Assembly (NCBI RefSeq): GCF_030053895.1 | Contig: NZ_CP125781.1 | Coordinates: 744,001-808,000, forward strand | From: Trabulsiella odontotermitis | GTDB taxonomy: Bacteria > Pseudomonadota > Gammaproteobacteria > Enterobacterales > Enterobacteriaceae | Length of the DNA: 64,000 bases | Direction of reading: 5' to 3' | Shown here: one piece after another, positions 60,001-64,000 of the stretch | Layout of the letters: every line of letters begins with the position of its first letter | How positions within the stretch are numbered: position 1 is the first letter of the stretch | Notes under the pieces: model-generated | Databases searched by the model: none | What the model was told of the DNA's origin: nothing | The model's input: the letters and a program-made list of their open reading frames with translations, nothing else | Translations under genes and position numbers: made by a program

Positions 60001-60204
60001 TGGATAGGTGACCTGGTTTTCTACAATCTGCGGGGCCTGGCCGGGATAGCTGGTTTTGATAATGACCTGCACATCTGACAGGTCAGGCAAGGCATCGACC
60101 GGCGTGTTAATAATCGTCCATGTACCCCAGATGCTGAGAAACAGGGCCCCCATCATGACCAGGAAACGGTTGGCGACAGAGCGCCGGATAATCCATTCAA
60201 TCAT
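57058..60204 (-). CDS. silA: Heavy-metal RND efflux pump SilA
   Basis: SilA is the proton-driven inner-membrane pump of the SilCBA tripartite system, exporting Ag(I)/Cu(I) from the periplasm. The 1048-residue product matches CusA in length. It has twelve membrane segments in two sets, large periplasmic loops with the Met residues used for metal transfer, and the HME-RND signature [25 protein letters not shown] containing the proton-relay Asp. It starts ten bases after silB. Confidence 0.97.
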   Translation of the reverse strand: [1048 protein letters not shown]

Positions 60205-60214
60205 CGTCGTCTCC

Positions 60215-61507
60215 TCAGTGCCCTGAATGCATATTTACAGGCTGGTCAGACATTGCTGGCATACTGCTTTCTGTTTTTTCAGGGTGGCGCATACGTTCCA
60301 GCGCGCCCGTAATATTGGCTTCGGAGTCAATGAGGAACAGGCCACTGACCACCACGGTATCGCCTTCATTCAGGCCGGAACCGATGCCGGACTGTTGCTG
60401 TGATTCATGCAGAACGTGGATCTGTTTCGGCACAAACTTGCCTTCATCATCAACAGTAATCACGCGCTGTTCTTTGCCGGTATCGATAACGGCCTGGCTT
60501 GGTATCAGCAGCATCTCCTGGCTCTTGGTATTCAGTTTCAGATAGGCATTCATGCCCGGCTTGAGAAACTCATCCTTATTAGAAACCTGGAGACGGACCT
60601 GAAGCGTACGGGTTGTCTGATCCACGCTGGGAAGAATGTTCCATTTTTCGACATGGAATGTTTTATCCGGATAAGCCGGTACCGAAATTTCAAACTGCGA
60701 CGTATCTTTCAGCAGATATGCGATAGATTCTGGCACTGCAGCGCTGATCCAGACCGGGTCCATTCCCTGAATCTGAGCCACCACCTTATCTTTCGAAATA
60801 TTCATGCCGGTGCGCAGGTCAAATGCAGTAATGACACCATCAATAGGTGCTTTAATGGTAAAACGGGTCTGAATGCTCCGGGTAGAACGCAGTCTCTGAA
60901 TATCCTCTTCCGGCATACCTGCCAGGCGAAGCCGTTCCAGAACGCCTTTAATTTGCGTGGAAGTACCACCGGTGCTGGATAACAGAAGGAATTCGCTCTG
61001 TGCTTCCACCCAGTCCGGAATGGTAATATCGATAAGTGGCGTCCCCTTCTTCACATGATCGCCAATCGTCATGGGGTAGACTTTTTCGACAAACCCGTCA
61101 GAACGCGCCTGCACAATAACAAACTGATACTCGTTATAGCTGACATTAGCCGGGATTGTCTGAGAATAATTCAGCATTCCTCGCGTGACTTTTTGCGTTT
61201 TTAATCCCAGATTCTGAACCTGGGTTGGGTCGATACGGATCCCGCCACTGCTTTTATCGCCACTGTCATCAGCATATTTTGGCACCAGGTCCATATCCAT
61301 AAAGGGCGATTTTCCGGGTTTATCAAATTTGGTATCCGGTTTCATAGGGTCATACCAGAAAAGTACCTTTTTCTCCGGTGCCTTTTGTTCTGCTGGTACT
61401 GTTTTTTGTGATGAGTTTAAATACTGCCAGGCAGTAACCGATATCAGCCCCCCTGCTATGAGGCTGCTGATAATTATTGCAGCATATTTTATCTTTAAAG
61501 AAGCCAT
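60215..61507 (-). CDS. silB: Membrane-fusion protein SilB
   Basis: SilB links SilA to the outer-membrane channel SilC and takes metal from SilF. The 430-residue product has an N-terminal anchor (AAIIISSLIAGGLISVTAW), the Met-containing metal-binding segment WYDPMKPDTKFDKPGKSPFMDMDLVPKY seen in CusB, a lipoyl-like and hairpin region, and a His-ending tail (NMHSGH). Length and order match sil and cus loci. Confidence 0.96.
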   Translation of the reverse strand: MASLKIKYAAIIISSLIAGGLISVTAWQYLNSSQKTVPAEQKAPEKKVLFWYDPMKPDTKFDKPGKSPFMDMDLVPKYADDSGDKSSGGIRIDPTQVQNLGLKTQKVTRGMLNYSQTIPANVSYNEYQFVIVQARSDGFVEKVYPMTIGDHVKKGTPLIDITIPDWVEAQSEFLLLSSTGGTSTQIKGVLERLRLAGMPEEDIQRLRSTRSIQTRFTIKAPIDGVITAFDLRTGMNISKDKVVAQIQGMDPVWISAAVPESIAYLLKDTSQFEISVPAYPDKTFHVEKWNILPSVDQTTRTLQVRLQVSNKDEFLKPGMNAYLKLNTKSQEMLLIPSQAVIDTGKEQRVITVDDEGKFVPKQIHVLHESQQQSGIGSGLNEGDTVVVSGLFLIDSEANITGALERMRHPEKTESSMPAMSDQPVNMHSGH

Positions 61508-61620
61508 ACAATTTCTCGCTGAAAAATCAAAACACCTGGCATATGCGCACGATCATTCATTCACAGTAATCCCATAATGAATGTTCAGGCGCACTGGATG
61601 TATTCGCTCCGGACTGTTAA

Positions 61621-61974
61621 TCAGGATTGCGTAACGTTAATGCTTTTGAGTAAGGAGATATTGCCCTGCTGAATAAACGAGAAATCGACATGGTTGCCGG
61701 TTTTCAGGGCATTGATAGCGTCGTCTGCATTAACAAAAGTGAAGCGCATGGTCATTGCAGGCCAGCCCACCGCCGGGATTGCTTCGTGCGAAATGGTGAT
61801 TTTTTTACTATTCATATCAATGTCTTTAACGATACCGGTGCCCTTGATAACCTGCTGTACCGAAGCATCACTGGCAGCATTCATATCGCCATGCTGATGT
61901 GTTTCAGCATGAAGACCGGCAGAAAACATGACAGAGAAGGCACCAAATAAAACGGCTTTAAGTGAATTACGCAT
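61621..61974 (-). CDS. silF: Periplasmic metallochaperone SilF
   Basis: SilF carries Ag(I)/Cu(I) to SilB. The 117-residue product has a signal peptide (VLFGAFSVMFSAGLHA) and the CusF ligand set: His in ITISHEAIPAVGW, Trp in the same run, and two Met in PAMTMRF, which coordinate the ion together with a cation-pi contact. It lies between silC and silB. Confidence 0.96.
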   Translation of the reverse strand: MRNSLKAVLFGAFSVMFSAGLHAETHQHGDMNAASDASVQQVIKGTGIVKDIDMNSKKITISHEAIPAVGWPAMTMRFTFVNADDAINALKTGNHVDFSFIQQGNISLLKSINVTQS

Positions 61975-62001
61975 TTTAATTTCCTGATTAATTGAATAAA
62001 T

Positions 62002-63387
62002 TTACTCTACCCAACCGCCACCCAGCGCGGTAAACAGATTAATTTCGTTAACCTGTCGGGAATAGGTAAGATCGAGAATGGTTTGCTGCGTCGCGAAGAG
62101 GGAACGTTCTGCATCCAGCACTTCGATGTAACTGACAGCACCACTTGCATACAATCCTCTGGCACGCTGTAGAGTTATCTGAAGTGAATCAAGATAACGC
62201 TGCTGTGACTCAAGTTGCTGGCTAAGGCTGTCGCGCAGCGCAAGCGTGTCGGAAACATCCTTAAAGGCTGACTGAATTTTTTGTTCGTAATTAACCACGG
62301 ACTGTTGCTGGCGAATTTCAGCCAGCTTCAGATTGGCTTTGTTCCTGCCAGCATTAAATATAGGAATTTCAATTTTAGGAATAAAATTCCACATTCCACT
62401 TCCTGACGTAAAGAGGCTGGACAGCTCCGTACTGCTTGAGGAGAGACCACTGGTCAGGGTAATGGACGGGAAAAAAGCCGCTCGCGCTGCGCCAATATTG
62501 GCATCAGCCGCTTTCAACTGGTATTCCGCTTCCATAATATCCGGACGCTGCAGCAATATTTGTGACGACAGATTTGGTGGCAATTTTACTGGTGCGATCT
62601 CCCCACCTTTAATCCCTTTTTCTGACGGAACTGCGCGGTACGTTCCCAGCACCAGTTGCAGGGCATTGTTTGCCTGAGCCAGATCGCCTTCTCGTTTGGC
62701 TATTTCGGCGCGGGTACTTTCGATTTGCCCCCTGGCTTGTTCAAGCGCCAGAACGTTCGTACTCCCGGTCACCAGTTGTTGCTCAACGAATGCATAAGAC
62801 TGTTCATAATTTTTCAGCGTTTCCCGCGCAATACGGAGTTGTTCGTACGCCAGTTGCTGGCTGAAATAGCTCTGTGAAACGTTGGAGACCAGCAGGATGT
62901 GTACGGCACGACGGGCTTCTTCGCTGGCAAAGTAGTTCTGGCGATCAGCCTCACTCATGTTCTTAAGTTTGCCAAAAAAATCGAGCTCATAGCTGAGCTC
63001 CAGACCCGCGTCGTACTCCTGTGTGGTCGGCTTGTCACCTTTCAGACCACCGTTGTATGTGATCCCGGATGAGGCATTCAGTTGGGGATAACGATCTGCA
63101 TCCGTGACGTTGAACTGGGCCCGGGCCTCTTCAACCTTCAGGGCAGCCATTCTCAAATCACGGTTATTATTCAGGGCTTCACCGATCAGCCTGCTGACCT
63201 GGGGATCGACAAAAAAGTTTCGCCAGCCCGTATCCTGATAGCTGTTTACCGCAGGCGTCAGACTGTTTTTAGACAATGAAAACTGCTGGGGAACCGGAGC
63301 TGGCGGACGCTGATATTCAGGTGCCAGAGAAACACAACCAGCCAGGATGAATATGGTACTGATGCTGAGTAATTTTAATTTGAACAT
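62002..63387 (-). CDS. silC: Outer-membrane efflux channel SilC
   Basis: SilC is the TolC-like outer-membrane duct of the SilCBA pump. The 461-residue product has a lipoprotein signal (ISTIFILAGCVSLAPEYQRP, Cys near residue 17), two outer-membrane efflux repeats with long helices, and the usual ending DLTYSRQVNEINLFTALGGGW. The start is the ATG at 63387; the frame stays open upstream to about 63690 but that would bury the lipobox and overlap the promoter and silR. Confidence 0.95.
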   Translation of the reverse strand: MFKLKLLSISTIFILAGCVSLAPEYQRPPAPVPQQFSLSKNSLTPAVNSYQDTGWRNFFVDPQVSRLIGEALNNNRDLRMAALKVEEARAQFNVTDADRYPQLNASSGITYNGGLKGDKPTTQEYDAGLELSYELDFFGKLKNMSEADRQNYFASEEARRAVHILLVSNVSQSYFSQQLAYEQLRIARETLKNYEQSYAFVEQQLVTGSTNVLALEQARGQIESTRAEIAKREGDLAQANNALQLVLGTYRAVPSEKGIKGGEIAPVKLPPNLSSQILLQRPDIMEAEYQLKAADANIGAARAAFFPSITLTSGLSSSSTELSSLFTSGSGMWNFIPKIEIPIFNAGRNKANLKLAEIRQQQSVVNYEQKIQSAFKDVSDTLALRDSLSQQLESQQRYLDSLQITLQRARGLYASGAVSYIEVLDAERSLFATQQTILDLTYSRQVNEINLFTALGGGWVE

Positions 63388-63451
63388 AACGCTTCTCGTA
63401 CAGGCAGACCTGGTAAATGGTTCAAACGAAGTCCAGAGTATTGATAGGGGT

Positions 63452-63507
63452 ACTTTACCTAACGCTCTCTGTTTGCCGGGTGACAGGATAATGACAATGT
63501 TGTCATT
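63452..63507 (-). promoter_or_regulatory. silC promoter and CusR/SilR box in the silC-silR gap
   Basis: AATGACAATGTTGTCATT (63490-63507) is a perfect copy of the CusR-type palindrome. Reading left, TAAAGT at 63457-63452 is a plausible -10 for silC; its centre is 44 bases from the box centre, equal to the spacing at pcoE. The box is also about 70 bases before silR and may control both directions. Confidence 0.82.
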
Positions 63508-63576
63508 TTTGCTGTAATCCGTTGATAACGATCGTGGGCGCAATAGAATGACATTAGCAGCCAGCCGGGGAGCAAG

Positions 63577-64000
63577 ATGAAAATATTGATCGTCGAAGAC
63601 GAAATTAAAACAGGTGAATATCTCAGCAAAGGGCTTACAGAGGCAGGGTTCGTAGTGGATCACGCTGATAATGGTCTTACCGGATATCATCTCGCCATGA
63701 CAGCCGAGTATGATTTAGTCATTCTGGATATCATGCTACCTGATGTGAACGGCTGGGATATCATCCGCATGCTGCGCACTGCCGGAAAGGGTATGCCGGT
63801 CTTACTGCTGACAGCCCTCGGCACGATCGAACATAGGGTCAAAGGACTGGAACTGGGTGCGGACGATTATCTGGTTAAACCCTTTGCGTTTGCCGAACTG
63901 CTCGCCCGGGTGAGAACCCTTCTGAGGCGGGGAAACACGATGATCACGGAAAGCCAGTTTAAGGTGGCTGACCTCTCGATTGATCTCGTATCCAGAAAAG
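63577..64000 (+). CDS. silR: Silver response regulator SilR, 3' end beyond the window
   Basis: SilR is the OmpR-type regulator that, with SilS, activates the sil operon. The 141 codons present encode the receiver domain (VEDEIKTGEYL, Asp51 in VILDIMLPDVNGWD, Lys in YLVKPFAF) and the linker to the DNA-binding domain, and remain open at the window end. It is divergent from silC. silS and silE are expected beyond the edge, by comparison with known sil loci. Confidence 0.95.
   Translation, partial: MKILIVEDEIKTGEYLSKGLTEAGFVVDHADNGLTGYHLAMTAEYDLVILDIMLPDVNGWDIIRMLRTAGKGMPVLLLTALGTIEHRVKGLELGADDYLVKPFAFAELLARVRTLLRRGNTMITESQFKVADLSIDLVSRK

Noticed and set aside
62002..63690. Longer silC reading frame of 562 codons
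   Set aside because: The upstream part crosses the CusR box and silR and would bury the lipoprotein signal; the ATG at 63387 gives the normal 461 residues.
43543..64000. Arsenic or antibiotic resistance genes, expected if this is SGI-4-like
   Set aside because: None is present in the window; only copper and silver genes are seen.
1..64000. tRNA or rRNA genes
   Set aside because: No cloverleaf-like or rRNA sequence was noticed in the intergenic regions.

Overview
The window is about 64 kb of mobile DNA from an enterobacterium such as Salmonella, E. coli or Enterobacter. Three blocks support this. The first is a thin type IV pilus operon (pilL to pilV) with a shufflon and Rci recombinase. The second is a complete-looking set of MPF_G (ICEHin1056/SPI-7/PAPI-1-type, PFL_47xx) conjugation genes. 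The third is a copper/silver resistance island (pco and sil). From memory the combination resembles SGI-4, the copper/silver/arsenic ICE of monophasic Salmonella Typhimurium, and related SPI-7-family ICEs. Integrase, att sites and relaxase are not in the window, so the exact element cannot be fixed from sequence alone.

Layout. (1) 1-4.4 kb holds DNA-processing genes: a 5'-truncated topoisomerase III, a structured intergenic region with three tandem pseudoknots of STAXI type, a DUF3577 gene, ssb, and a small DUF4160/DUF2442 pair between two terminators. (2) 4.5-18.8 kb is the pil operon, all rightward and mostly overlapping or nearly so: lipoprotein PilL, PilM, secretin PilN, PilO, PilP, ATPase PilQ, membrane protein PilR, prepilin PilS, transglycosylase PilT, prepilin peptidase PilU and adhesin PilV. 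Seven silent pilV tips, eight 19-bp sfx-like sites and rci follow. (3) 19.0-38.8 kb is the conjugation apparatus in three rightward runs (19.0-25.4, 25.6-33.9 and 34.1-38.8 kb), including the TraD-type coupling protein, the VirB4/TraC-type ATPase and TraU/TraG-type proteins. (4) 38.8-43.9 kb is an accessory stretch: a KfrA-like DNA-binding protein, a HEPN protein paired with a possible ADP-ribosyltransferase-like protein, a DUF3800 protein, a membrane protein, and an orphan ParD with a ParE stub. (5) 43.9-64.0 kb is the metal island: pcoE, pcoS, pcoR, pcoD, pcoC, pcoB and pcoA (leftward), an IS5, pcoE1 and pcoG (rightward), then a DUF2933 gene, silP, silG, silA, silB, silF and silC (leftward) and the start of silR (rightward, cut by the window end).

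How it works together. The conjugation genes move the element. The type IV pilus, with a PilV tip chosen by Rci inversion, probably decides which recipients are bound. The pco genes oxidise and sequester periplasmic copper. The sil genes pump Cu(I)/Ag(I) out through SilCBA with SilF as chaperone, and through the P-type ATPase SilP. CusR-type operators are visible before pcoE and between silC and silR.

Most notable observations: an eight-tip shufflon, three tandem pseudoknots, a possible pseudoknot over the pilL ribosome binding site, a hairpin over the first tra ribosome binding site, a HEPN/ART-like gene pair, and an IS5 that separates pcoA from its likely PcoR operator.
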